NCBI GenBank assembly: GCA_932222125.1
Contig: CAKNZJ010000338.1
Span: forward strand, 1 to 50,333
Source of the DNA: an uncultured Clostridia bacterium
GTDB taxonomy: Bacteria; Bacillota; Clostridia; Oscillospirales; Oscillospiraceae
Direction of reading: 5' to 3'
Length of the DNA stretch: 50,333 nt
Translations under genes and position numbers: made by a program
Shown here: positions 34,335-41,666 of the stretch, one piece after another
Position numbering within the stretch: position 1 is the stretch's first letter
Layout: each line of letters starts with the position of its first letter
The notes under the pieces: generated by a model
What the model saw: the letters and a program-made list of their open reading frames with translations, nothing else
What the model was told of the DNA's origin: nothing
Database searches by the model: none

Positions 34335-34751
34335 TTATGGTTCAGCGTTGCCCGGGCGGTTGAGCAGTACACTGTCCTTGTTCATTTTCTGACGCAGCAG
34401 CATGAAGTTAGGCATTCCGCCTGCGGCGCACATCTGCTTGGCGAGAATCTCGGCATAGGGGAACAGCTGTTGGTAGCATTGGATGTGAAAATCCTTTTTG
34501 TCCTCATCGGTGAGCCCTCCCAGCACCTCAAAGATGCCTCCCAGCTCCACCGATACAAAGAAGCGGTGGTCCGGCCCGTCACATTTATCCTTAACGCATT
34601 GATACAACTTGGCCATGCAGCGGGTATTCTCCTGATTATAGTTCACGGAAAAGGAAAAATTGTTTTCTAACGGAACTTGGCCCGGCTTATCCAATTTATT
34701 GAAAAACTGAAGATCGTACAGCTTATAGGAGAGCATATGCAATTCCGCCAT
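34335..34751 (-). CDS. SecB-like chaperone-fold protein
   Basis: A 138-residue protein. Its C-terminal half follows the SecB pattern: FFVSVELGGIFEVLGG matches the SecB strand containing QGGIF, and QLFPYAEILAKQM...GMPNFML matches SecB's LFPYAR helix and the G-x-(F/M)P-x-(L)-L-x-P turn. SecB keeps exported precursors unfolded and passes them to SecA, but Firmicutes generally lack it; solitary SecB-like proteins are known, some as chaperones of toxin-antitoxin pairs. No toxin or antitoxin is adjacent. The ATG at 34751 has GGAGG 6 bases upstream. Family call is good; function is open. Confidence 0.72.
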   Translation of the reverse strand: MAELHMLSYKLYDLQFFNKLDKPGQVPLENNFSFSVNYNQENTRCMAKLYQCVKDKCDGPDHRFFVSVELGGIFEVLGGLTDEDKKDFHIQCYQQLFPYAEILAKQMCAAGGMPNFMLLRQKMNKDSVLLNRPGNAEP

Positions 34752-34780
34752 GGAGCACCTCCAAACGTATATATGATGTT

Positions 34781-34809
34781 ATGATACCACGCTGAAGTAA
34801 ATTTCACAA
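34781..34809 (-). promoter_or_regulatory. Promoter of the SecB-like gene
   Basis: On the minus strand TTGTGA (34809-34804), 17 bases, TATCAT (34786-34781) preceded by TGG. Confidence 0.52.
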
Positions 34810-34906
34810 GCCCTGAGGAGAAAGCTTTGTTATTCTTCTTTTCGCTGTGGCTAAGCTCGGCCGGTGATATCTGAAAACGGTTCATTTATAAAAGGGAAAG
34901 GGATGC

Positions 34907-34949
34907 GCGCAACGCCGGGCCTGGAATTTTTCCAGACCCGGCGTTGCGC
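34907..34949 (-). terminator. Terminator of the padR-DUF4097-pspC operon
   Basis: A 13-bp stem (34907-34919 with 34937-34949) capped by an inner 6-bp stem lies 12 bases after the pspC stop. The following minus-strand sequence is pyrimidine-rich (CCCTTTTAT). Confidence 0.72.
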
Positions 34950-34961
34950 CAAAACTTGCCG

Positions 34962-35156
34962 TCAGGGCATAGAACCCTCCTTGGGCATGATAAAGATGGC
35001 GATGATATAGACCCACAGGGATAGGCCGCCAGCGAAGATCAGTACAGCGGCGATCAGCCGGATCAGGGTGGAATCCATATTGAAGTAGCGGGCGATGCCG
35101 CCGCATACGCCGGCCAGTACGGCGTCAGAATATTGAGTGCGATAGAGCCGATTCAT
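34962..35156 (-). CDS. PspC-domain membrane protein
   Basis: A 64-residue PspC protein: MNRLYRTQYSDAVLAGVCGGIARYF is the typical amphipathic start, and one membrane helix follows (LIRLIAAVLIFAGGLSLWVYIIAIFIMP). PspC proteins act in envelope-stress responses and bind partners at the inner membrane. The ATG at 35156 has AAGGAGG 8 bases upstream and is 13 bases after the DUF4097 gene, so it is the last gene of an envelope-associated operon controlled by PadR. Confidence 0.92.
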   Translation of the reverse strand: MNRLYRTQYSDAVLAGVCGGIARYFNMDSTLIRLIAAVLIFAGGLSLWVYIIAIFIMPKEGSMP

Positions 35157-35169
35157 AGCAATAGCCTCC

Positions 35170-36618
35170 TTAATATTTGCGCAGAGATAGGTCGCCGCTG
35201 ACAGTGGATAGCCGGTACACGGGGCCAGGTCCATTCTCCTCCTGAAGGTGATGGAGGGTGCCTTGCCGGTGTTCTGTGGCGCTGTGGAGGAAATCAGAGG
35301 ACAGGTCTCCGCTGACGGTTTTGAAACGGACGGAGAAGGGGGCGTGATCCGGAATGCGCACCGCTAAGTCCCCGGACTTGGAGGACAGCTCTAGGCCCTG
35401 GGGCAAACTGTGACTTTCCAGAGACAGGTCCCCGCTGAGCACGGAAGCCCGCAGGTGGTCGACCCCGCCGACGATTTCCACATCGCCGCTGATAGAGGAC
35501 ACGCTCAATGGGCCAAACCGTCCATCCAGCAGCAGGTCGCCGCTGACGCTCTCCAACCTGGCCTCTCCCACGTCGCCCCGCCAGTCCGTATCACCGCTGA
35601 CCAGAGCTACATCCAGCCGTTCGCATTGGATCAGGCGGCCCTCTACATCGCCGCTAGAGGTTTTGATTGCCACGAGCCCCACGGGAAATTCTCCTCCCAC
35701 CGTTATATCCCCGTTGACGGTGGTGATCTTTAAGAAGTCCCATTGCCGGCGTGGAAGGGACAGGGTTACTCTGGCAGTGGACAGGCCGCGGTGGAAGAAG
35801 AAGGAGGAGCTGGCGGTGCGGCAGGGCCGGATGGTGAGCACACCGTCATCGGAGCGGCTTACCTCCAGATCGGGGATGTCGCCGCCGATGACCACGTCGC
35901 CGTCAGCCTCTTGATCCATGGAGATAATGACGCTGCCACTGTGGGTTTGCAGGTCGATGCCCCGCAGCGCATGAGATGGGATACCCTCTCCCGGATCGCT
36001 AATGGGCTCCAGTCTGGTCCCCTTCCACTCGCCCCATTGGGTGAAGAACCCTCCCTTGGTTTTGTCATAGCCAAAGCCGTAGATACGGTCCTTGTCCTGG
36101 GCGGAAAGCTTTTGGACAGCGGCTTCCTCCTCCTCTGAGACAGGAGACTCGGAAGAGGGCCAGTCCTTATCCTTATCCACGCCTTTGAAAATATTCACCG
36201 CCACCCGGCCGCCAGGGGAGGTGAAGTTGAGAAAGCCGTCTTCTCGAAGCCGTCCCTTGACATCCTGGATCACGCTTTTGGCCTGACCCACTGCGCCCCG
36301 CACCACTTCCTCTACATTTTTGAACAGTTTATCCAGATCGTCCATGGACGGCCAGCCTGATGGGGGCTCCAGTTCAGGAAGGGGTTGATCCGGGTCCAGG
36401 CTGTTCAGGTAATCAACCAGGTCATCTGTATTCCCCAGATTGTCCAAGGCGCATTCAAAGGCTACGTTCCCGGCCATGCCGGAGGCAGTCATATCCAGAT
36501 ATCGGGCGTACAGGTTTTCAGACAGCTCTTCTACCAGCTCAGACTTGGCAATACTGTCAGGGGCGGCGGCCAATTTGCCGGCAATTTGACTGACCAGCAT
36601 TTGTTTGACGTCTTCCAT
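35170..36618 (-). CDS. DUF1700/DUF4097 beta-strand repeat protein
   Basis: A 482-residue protein. Residues 1-75 are a helical region like DUF1700 (LVEELSENLYARYLDM), then an acidic linker to about 210. The rest is a DUF4097-type beta-solenoid: an NGD near 302 and eight SGD repeats near residues 322, 341, 359, 377, 395, 415, 436 and 474, spaced mostly 18-21. No signal peptide is seen, so it may stay in the cytoplasm at the membrane. It is co-transcribed with padR and pspC; AGGAGG before the ATG overlaps the padR stop region. Function is unknown; envelope-stress sensing with PspC is inference. Confidence 0.85.
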   Translation of the reverse strand: MEDVKQMLVSQIAGKLAAAPDSIAKSELVEELSENLYARYLDMTASGMAGNVAFECALDNLGNTDDLVDYLNSLDPDQPLPELEPPSGWPSMDDLDKLFKNVEEVVRGAVGQAKSVIQDVKGRLREDGFLNFTSPGGRVAVNIFKGVDKDKDWPSSESPVSEEEEAAVQKLSAQDKDRIYGFGYDKTKGGFFTQWGEWKGTRLEPISDPGEGIPSHALRGIDLQTHSGSVIISMDQEADGDVVIGGDIPDLEVSRSDDGVLTIRPCRTASSSFFFHRGLSTARVTLSLPRRQWDFLKITTVNGDITVGGEFPVGLVAIKTSSGDVEGRLIQCERLDVALVSGDTDWRGDVGEARLESVSGDLLLDGRFGPLSVSSISGDVEIVGGVDHLRASVLSGDLSLESHSLPQGLELSSKSGDLAVRIPDHAPFSVRFKTVSGDLSSDFLHSATEHRQGTLHHLQEENGPGPVYRLSTVSGDLSLRKY

Positions 36619-36621
36619 CGT

Positions 36622-36957
36622 TCACTCCTCCTCTATATCAATCAGTGCATCCAGTAGGGTGCGGGTATTTTTCCAGGCCTGACGGCCGGTCTCCCAGGCT
36701 TGCTGTCCAGCCTCTGTGATGGAATAGTACCGCCGCCGAGCTCCCGGGCCATCGTCTCCCCAGTAGGAGGTGATGAGACCGGTCTGCTCCAGCCGTTTGA
36801 AAGCGGTGTACAAGGTCGCCTCCTTAAAGCCGTAGACTCCATGGGTGCATTGCTGAATGTTTTTGTTGATTTCATATCCATAGTTGTCGCCGCGCTTTAA
36901 TTGTGTTAAAATAATGGTATCGGTGTGTCCACGCAAGGTGTCTGCCGAAATGGACAT
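36622..36957 (-). CDS. PadR-family transcriptional regulator
   Basis: A 111-residue winged-helix repressor: LRGHTDTIILTQLKRGDNYGYEI is the typical PadR start, KEATLYTAFKRLEQTGLI the recognition region, and RRRYYSITEAGQQAW the wing. The C-terminal helix for dimerisation is short, as in subfamily 2. The ATG at 36957 has AAGGGGG upstream. It heads the operon with DUF4097 and pspC genes and is expected to repress it, as in related padR-DUF1700 loci. Confidence 0.93.
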   Translation of the reverse strand: MSISADTLRGHTDTIILTQLKRGDNYGYEINKNIQQCTHGVYGFKEATLYTAFKRLEQTGLITSYWGDDGPGARRRYYSITEAGQQAWETGRQAWKNTRTLLDALIDIEEE

Positions 36958-37052
36958 GACGATCCCCCTTTCTTAGGGTGGGGGCGCCTGAGGCGTCCCG
37001 ATGTGTTAATGCTGCCGGAATACTTCGTGTACCGAGGTAATGCCATGGACAC

Positions 37053-37081
37053 AGTATAGCATTGGGCACTTCGTCTGTCAA
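37053..37081 (-). promoter_or_regulatory. Strong promoter of the padR operon
   Basis: On the minus strand a perfect TTGACA (37081-37076), 17 bases, TATACT (37058-37053) preceded by TGC. A palindrome GGTATTACC (37082-37090) abuts the -35 and could be a repressor site. The transcript leader is about 90 bases. Confidence 0.86.
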
Positions 37082-37154
37082 GGTATTACCGGAAAAAGGC
37101 AAACATTTTTTTGATCTAGTATCTCTTAAAAGTCTATGGAAAGGATGGAGAAAC

Positions 37155-37979
37155 ATGAGCGAGTGTTCTCATAATTGTTCCTCCTGCGGTGCCTCTTGTG
37201 GAGCGCGGCAGGATCCTCAGAGTCTGCAAAAGCCGGCAAACCAGCTGTCCAGCATCAAGAAGGTCATTGCCATTGTTAGCGGCAAGGGAGGGGTGGGTAA
37301 GTCCTCTGTCACATGCACCTTGGCTGCCGCTATGTCCCAGCGGGGCAAAAAGGTAGGCGTGCTGGACGCGGATATCACCGGTCCCTCTGTGCCCCGGGCC
37401 TTTGGAATCAGCCGAAGGGCGCAAGGGGGAGAGCAAGGGCTCTACCCTGCCGTTACGGAGGGTGGCGTGGAGATCATGAGCTTAAATCTGCTCATCGATC
37501 AGGAGACGGACCCGGTGATGTGGAGGGGGCCGGTCATTGCCGGCGCGGTGCAGCAGTTTTGGAGCGACGTGATCTGGGGGGAGCTGGACTACTTGTTTGT
37601 AGATATGCCCCCGGGAACCGGCGATGTACCCTTGACCGTGTTCCAGTCTCTGCCGGTGGATGGAGCCATCGTGGTTACAGCGCCCCAGGCACTGGTGGGG
37701 ATGATCGTCACGAAAGCAGTGCGGATGGCGGAGATGCTCGAGGTGCCGGTGCTGGGCCTGGTGGAGAACTACAGCTATTTCCAGTGCCCTGATTGCGGCA
37801 AGCAGCATGATATCTTTGGCAAAAGCACCATCGACGCGTTAGCCACTCAACTATCCAAGCCGGTTTTGGCCAAACTGCCTTTGGAGCCAGGGCTGGCTCG
37901 GGCGGTGGACGAAGGTCGGGTGGAGGATTATGCCCCCAACCCCATGGCCCAGGTGGCCGCTCTGCTGGATCAGGAATAA
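37155..37979 (+). CDS. Mrp/NBP35-family iron-sulfur carrier ATPase
   Basis: A 274-residue P-loop ATPase that delivers Fe-S clusters. The N-terminus is cysteine-rich (MSECSHNCSSCGASC), then a deviant Walker A GKGGVGKSSVT, DADITGPSVPRAFG, the switch DMPPGTGDVPLT, and the cluster-binding pair in FQCPDCGKQH near the C-terminus, where two molecules share one 4Fe-4S cluster. The ATG at 37155 has AAGGATGGAG upstream; the frame is open back to 37062 but overlaps the divergent promoter. It is monocistronic with a clear terminator. Confidence 0.93.
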   Translation: MSECSHNCSSCGASCGARQDPQSLQKPANQLSSIKKVIAIVSGKGGVGKSSVTCTLAAAMSQRGKKVGVLDADITGPSVPRAFGISRRAQGGEQGLYPAVTEGGVEIMSLNLLIDQETDPVMWRGPVIAGAVQQFWSDVIWGELDYLFVDMPPGTGDVPLTVFQSLPVDGAIVVTAPQALVGMIVTKAVRMAEMLEVPVLGLVENYSYFQCPDCGKQHDIFGKSTIDALATQLSKPVLAKLPLEPGLARAVDEGRVEDYAPNPMAQVAALLDQE

Positions 37980-37990
37980 AGAAAACAATA

Positions 37991-38018
37991 AGCGCAGGAC
38001 AGAAAGCGCAGGACAGAG
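37991..38018. repeat. Two 14-base tandem direct repeats
   Basis: AGCGCAGGACAGAA is followed at once by AGCGCAGGACAGAG, between the Mrp stop and its terminator. The second copy feeds into the terminator stem. Confidence 0.75.
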
Positions 38019-38049
38019 CCCGGAGCAAACCGCTCCGGGCTCTGTTTGC
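38013..38049 (+). terminator. Terminator of the Mrp-family gene
   Basis: A 14-bp stem (38013-38026 with 38032-38045), 5-base loop, then TTGCTT. Confidence 0.82.
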
Positions 38050-38066
38050 TTAAGAAGCGGGAGGGC

Positions 38067-38095
38067 TTGCCAAGGGCTAGAGAATCTGATAAGAT
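38067..38095 (+). promoter_or_regulatory. Candidate promoter of the kinase-like gene
   Basis: TTGCCA (38067-38072), 17 bases, TAAGAT (38090-38095). A second TTGACA at 38118-38123 has no partner -10. The leader would be about 125 bases. Confidence 0.36.
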
Positions 38096-38222
38096 ATTCC
38101 CCATAATTCGACATTGTTTGACAGATTGGACAGCGGCCTTTGGGAAGGTTTCCCTGGAGAGAGGCGGCAAAATCTGCATAGCATAGTAGTGGTAAAAGGG
38201 AGCGGTCAGGAGGGAGACGGAA

Positions 38223-39005
38223 TTGGATCTGGAGAGCTTGGGCAAGGAGTCAGCCAGGACAGCGGCGGCATTGCGGATGCAGCTAGCACAGATGACAGCG
38301 GCCAGCCAGCTGCTTGAGCGTACCGCCAGCGATGCGACTAGCCGGGAGCATTTGGCGATACTGAACCAAGGCATCTGCCGGATGTTGCGCATTGTGGGCA
38401 GAATGGAACTGGCCTATCGCCTGGGAGACGGTGTGCCCCAGATGGAGCTGGCCGCCATCGACCTGGGGCAGATGGTGAAGGAACTGGGGGAGCAGATGGC
38501 CAGACTGCTGTCAGGGATCAATGTGACACTCACTGTCCAGGCACCCCCCCATCTGTTGGGCCGGGTGGACAGGGGGCTGCTGCGTCATATGCTGCTGGAG
38601 TTAGTCTCCAACGGAGCCAGGGCAGGGGATCGGGTGAGACTGACTCTGCTTCAAAAAGAGGACCAGGCCATGTTCTCCGTGGAGGATAACGGCCCAGATG
38701 TGTCTATGGAGCGGCTGAAGGATACGCTTTCCGGAGAGGGCGGAGATATGCCTGAATGGCGGCGGGGCGGAAGCGGTATAGCCATTGCCCAACAGATTGC
38801 CGTCCTCCACGGAGGCAGATTGATGGCGGACGGCGCCTCGGGTAGAGGGTTGAATATGGTGGTCACCATTCCATTGGGAAAGGCAGAATTAGGGCGTTTG
38901 GAAAGTCCGCGCCTCCGTTGGGACAGGGGAGGTTTTGACGAGGCGTTGGTAGGTCTGAGCCACCTGCTGCCGGCTCAGGCCTTTGCCCCGGAGGGGCGGT
39001 GCTAG
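38223..39005 (+). CDS. Soluble histidine-kinase-like ATPase lacking the phospho-acceptor His
   Basis: A 260-residue cytoplasmic protein with a two-helix region (1-70) and a GHKL ATPase domain (about 90-220). The ATPase motifs are kept: N-box LLELVSNGARAGD, G1 box VEDNGPDVS, G2 box GGSGIAIAQQIAVLHGG. In the first helix, where kinases have SHELRTPL, this protein reads GKESARTAA, so the His is replaced by Lys. No response regulator is adjacent. The TTG start at 38223 has AGGAGGG 8 bases upstream. It may act as an ATP-dependent scaffold or a phosphatase rather than a kinase. Confidence 0.78.
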   Translation: MDLESLGKESARTAAALRMQLAQMTAASQLLERTASDATSREHLAILNQGICRMLRIVGRMELAYRLGDGVPQMELAAIDLGQMVKELGEQMARLLSGINVTLTVQAPPHLLGRVDRGLLRHMLLELVSNGARAGDRVRLTLLQKEDQAMFSVEDNGPDVSMERLKDTLSGEGGDMPEWRRGGSGIAIAQQIAVLHGGRLMADGASGRGLNMVVTIPLGKAELGRLESPRLRWDRGGFDEALVGLSHLLPAQAFAPEGRC

Positions 39006-39045
39006 ACGAAAGGGGTTTTAACATCTGAGCGGGGATTAGGACGGG

Positions 39046-39087
39046 CCGGCAGTCACCCTTGTTTCGGGGAACTGCCGGTTTGCTTTT
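39046..39087 (+). terminator. Terminator of the kinase-like gene
   Basis: CCGGCAGT (39046-39053) pairs with ACTGCCGG (39071-39078), with inner CCC/GGG pairs, followed by TTTGCTTTT. Confidence 0.85.
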
Positions 39088-39099
39088 GGTTGATTTTCC

Positions 39100-39128
39100 T
39101 TGACTTTTCCTGACGTTGGCAATACAAT
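39100..39128 (+). promoter_or_regulatory. proS promoter
   Basis: TTGACT (39100-39105), 17 bases, TACAAT (39123-39128). The leader is about 113 bases; no T-box sequence is present in it. Confidence 0.76.
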
Positions 39129-39247
39129 AATGCCTAGTATTTTGCGGTTGGTTCCAAACGGTGCACCCTGCCGGAGGCCCCGCTGCAGATTGCCGTTGAG
39201 ATGGGGCGGGTCCATTATTTTATTTGATCAAGGGGCGAAACATAATT

Positions 39248-40690
39248 ATGGCGCAAAACAAAAGCGGGCAGGTCACTCAGATCACTGATATGGAGGCCGA
39301 TTTTGCCCAGTGGTACACCGATGTGTGTACCAAGGCAGAGCTCATTGGCTATACCAGCGTCAAGGGTATGTTTATCCTGCGGCCTTATGGCTATGCCATT
39401 TGGGAGAATATTCAGCGGGAGCTGGATCAGCGCTTCAAGGAGACTGGGCACAGCAACGTTTCCATGCCCATGCTCATTCCAGAGTCCCTGCTCCAAAAAG
39501 AGAAGGACCATGTGGAGGGGTTTGCTCCAGAGTGTGCCTGGGTAACCATGGGCGGGAGAGAAGAGCTGGAGGAGCGGCTGTGTGTCCGCCCCACTTCTGA
39601 GACATTGTTCTGCGAGCATTGGGCCAATGTGGTTCACTCCTGGCGGGATTTGCCCATGTTGTATAACCAGTGGTGCTCCGTGCTGCGCTGGGAAAGGACG
39701 ACCCGTCCCTTCCTGCGCCACCGGGAGTTTTTGTGGCAGGAAGGACACACCCTCCATGCCACCGCCGAGGAGGCCATCGCCGAAACAGAGCAGATGCTGA
39801 ACATCTATGCGGATCTGTGTGAAAATGTGTTAGCTATGCCGGTGGTCAAGGGATTAAAAACAGACAAGGAGAAGTTTGCCGGGGCAGAGCGCACCTATAC
39901 TATCGAGTGCATGATGCACGACCGAAAGGCGCTTCAAAATGGCACATCCCATTACTTTGGGGACGGCTTTGCCCGGGCCTTTGGCATCACCTTTTCCGAT
40001 CAAAATAACCGGCAGAGCGTTCCCTTTGAAACCTCTTGGGGCCTCACAACCAGAACAATAGGCGGACTCATCATGACCCATGGGGACAATAGCGGGCTAG
40101 TGCTTCCCCCCAAGGTGGCGCCTATCCAGGCCATGGTTATTCCCGTAGCCCAGCACAAGCCAGGTGTGCTGGACGCGGCCCGGACCCTGCTGGCCAGACT
40201 GAAGAAAGCGGGCATCCGAGCAGATATGGATGACTCGGACCAGTCCATGGGCTGGAAGGCAGCCGAATATGAGATGAAGGGAGTTCCCCTGCGGGTGGAG
40301 ATCGGGCCCAGGGATATGGAGCAGAATCAATGCGTTTTAGTGTGCCGGGACAGCGGAGAGAAGCACGTTGCCTCTTTGGATGGGGTAGAAGCCGCTGCGG
40401 TGGAGATGCTGGATCAGATTCATCACAACCTATTTGCTCGGGCAAAGAAAAACCTGGACGATTACACCAGAGTGTGCCGTACACTGGAGGAGGTTAAGAC
40501 GTTTATAGAGACTGAGGGAGGCTTCGCCAAAACCATGTGGTGCGGAGACCGGGACTGCGAGGATAAGATGAAGGAAGAGGCTGGGGTATCCTCCCGGTGT
40601 ATGCCGCTGGCTCAGGAGCAGGTGGGGAACACCTGCGTATGCTGCGGCAAACCAGCCCGAACGATGATCTATTGGGGCGTGGCCTATTGA
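39248..40690 (+). CDS. proS: Prolyl-tRNA synthetase, archaeal/eukaryotic type
   Basis: A 480-residue class II synthetase that charges tRNA-Pro. It belongs to the shorter ProRS type without the bacterial editing insertion. Class II motifs are visible: motif 2 in QWCSVLRWERTTRPFLRHREFLWQEGHT and motif 3 in SWGLTTRTIGGLIMTHGDN. The anticodon-binding domain follows, then a C-terminal zinc domain (MWCGDRDCEDK and NTCVCCGKPA) ending in Tyr, as in archaeal enzymes. The ATG at 39248 has AAGGGG about 12 bases upstream; an in-frame TTG at 39224 lacks a site. It is monocistronic. Confidence 0.95.
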   Translation: MAQNKSGQVTQITDMEADFAQWYTDVCTKAELIGYTSVKGMFILRPYGYAIWENIQRELDQRFKETGHSNVSMPMLIPESLLQKEKDHVEGFAPECAWVTMGGREELEERLCVRPTSETLFCEHWANVVHSWRDLPMLYNQWCSVLRWERTTRPFLRHREFLWQEGHTLHATAEEAIAETEQMLNIYADLCENVLAMPVVKGLKTDKEKFAGAERTYTIECMMHDRKALQNGTSHYFGDGFARAFGITFSDQNNRQSVPFETSWGLTTRTIGGLIMTHGDNSGLVLPPKVAPIQAMVIPVAQHKPGVLDAARTLLARLKKAGIRADMDDSDQSMGWKAAEYEMKGVPLRVEIGPRDMEQNQCVLVCRDSGEKHVASLDGVEAAAVEMLDQIHHNLFARAKKNLDDYTRVCRTLEEVKTFIETEGGFAKTMWCGDRDCEDKMKEEAGVSSRCMPLAQEQVGNTCVCCGKPARTMIYWGVAY

Positions 40691-40694
40691 TTTA

Positions 40695-40750
40695 ATAGCC
40701 TAACATAAAGGGGACGGCCCAACTGGGCCGTCCCCTTTATGTTAGGCTAT
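40695..40750. terminator. Long perfect palindrome after proS
   Basis: A 27-bp perfect inverted repeat (40695-40721 with 40724-40750) with only 2 central bases, starting 4 bases after the proS stop. The position suggests a proS terminator and insulation of the ribosomal operon, but the arms are much longer than usual and no T-run follows. Confidence 0.7.
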
Positions 40751-40827
40751 GCGCTTCCAAGGGAGCTAGACAGGTGGGCGGGACAATAATAAAAGTGGAA
40801 AACAGCCTAAAATTTATGAAAAAAATC

Positions 40828-40856
40828 TTGACTTTAGTATAGCCGTGTTGTACAAT
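40828..40856 (+). promoter_or_regulatory. S10 operon promoter
   Basis: TTGACT (40828-40833), 17 bases, TACAAT (40851-40856). The leader to rpsJ is about 297 bases. Confidence 0.83.
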
Positions 40857-40862
40857 AATCCA

Positions 40863-41159
40863 GCGTCTGCAAATAGGCGCATTCTGCGATGATGCGGGAG
40901 ATTGCTCGGCAACGAGGTAACTTCTGCGGAGTATGTCCGCAAGCGTTGATGCCTCCATGGGGGGCTGCGCTGCAATCGGGCGGCTGAGAGAGCTCATGTC
41001 ATGGCGTATATCGCTGCAGATGGGTGGAACCGGCCAGCTTTGCGCCGGTTTTATTCATGCCGGGGAGTGATACGCACGGAAACGTGTATTGAGTTCGCTC
41101 ACCGTACGAAGGGACGCCGTTCATCACTTCGTATGTTTTGTAAGGAGGAAAACCAACAT
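40863..41159 (+). promoter_or_regulatory. Structured S10 operon leader with attenuator-like hairpins
   Basis: GATTGC (40900-40905) can pair with GCAATC (40972-40977), closing a domain with hairpin TGCGGA/TCCGCA (40925-40941) and a GCCTCC/GGGGGC hairpin (40951-40965). Then AACCGGC (41028-41034) pairs with GCCGGTT (41044-41050) followed by TTATTC, an intrinsic-terminator shape. A third stem TACGAAG/CTTCGTA (41105-41133) precedes GTTTTG and the rpsJ ribosome site. This is the layout of an autoregulated ribosomal leader; the ligand protein is unknown. Confidence 0.6.
41028..41056 (+). terminator. Attenuator hairpin in the S10 leader
   Basis: A 7-bp stem with a 9-base loop followed by TTATTC, about 100 bases upstream of rpsJ. 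Confidence 0.55.
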
Positions 41160-41471
41160 ATGGCAGCAAAAGAAATGATCCGTATTCGGCTGAAGGCTTA
41201 TGACCATCAGCTCATCGACCAGGCCGCCGGGAAGATTGTGGACACCGCTAAGCGCAGCGGCGCCGATGTCTCCGGCCCCATCCCCCTGCCCACCAAAAAG
41301 GAGGTTGTCACCATCCTGCGGGCCGTCCACAAATATAAGGACAGCCGGGAGCAATTCGAGCGCCGCACCCACAAGCGGCTCATCGATGTGGTTAAGCCCT
41401 CCCCCAAGACGGTGGAGGCTTTGATGAGCATGGAACTGCCTGCCGGTGTGGAGATCGAAATTAAGCTGTAA
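41160..41471 (+). CDS. rpsJ: Small subunit ribosomal protein S10
   Basis: A 103-residue S10 (NusE), part of the 30S head and also of NusB/NusE antitermination complexes. Recognised by RIRLKAYDHQLIDQAAGKIVDTA, GPIPLPTKKEV, the loop YKDSREQFERRTHKRLID, and the end LPAGVEIEIKL. The ATG at 41160 has TAAGGAGG 9 bases upstream; the frame is open for 53 more codons upstream, but this is leader sequence. It opens the S10-spc operon and is separated from rplC by an unusually long 195-base spacer. Confidence 0.97.
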   Translation: MAAKEMIRIRLKAYDHQLIDQAAGKIVDTAKRSGADVSGPIPLPTKKEVVTILRAVHKYKDSREQFERRTHKRLIDVVKPSPKTVEALMSMELPAGVEIEIKL

Positions 41472-41666
41472 ATCCTGAACACAGCAAAGGGATGCGGCAT
41501 GCCGCAGGGCAAACCGGAGGAGCGGCAAATGGGTTCGGTTTGCTCTTATAACAATGCAGTACCGCGGTCCGTCGCCTTGTTGAGACGGACGGGTCAAGTT
41601 GGAAAACCAATGGGAGCCCAATGCCCATGTTTTTCAACCAATAACCTAATTTAAGGAGGAATACAC
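41472..41666 (+). promoter_or_regulatory. Structured 195-base spacer between rpsJ and rplC
   Basis: Neighbouring spacers in the operon are 0-20 bases, so this one stands out. It holds three successive stem-loops: GCAAACCG (41509-41516)/CGGTTTGC (41536-41543), GTCCGTC (41567-41573)/GACGGAC (41584-41590), and a longer interrupted hairpin 41598-41638. No gene and no good promoter were found. A protein-binding regulatory RNA or processing site is plausible. Confidence 0.5.

Noticed and set aside
37991..38018. Start of a longer repeat array
   Set aside because: Only two 14-base copies are present; the sequence then passes into the terminator.
39129..39247. T-box leader before proS
   Set aside because: No GGGTGG-ACCGCG-like T-box core or terminator/antiterminator pair is present in the 113-base leader.
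41001..41159. N-terminal extension of rpsJ
   Set aside because: In frame but not conserved in S10, and it contains the attenuator-like hairpin; the strong ribosome site is right before 41160.
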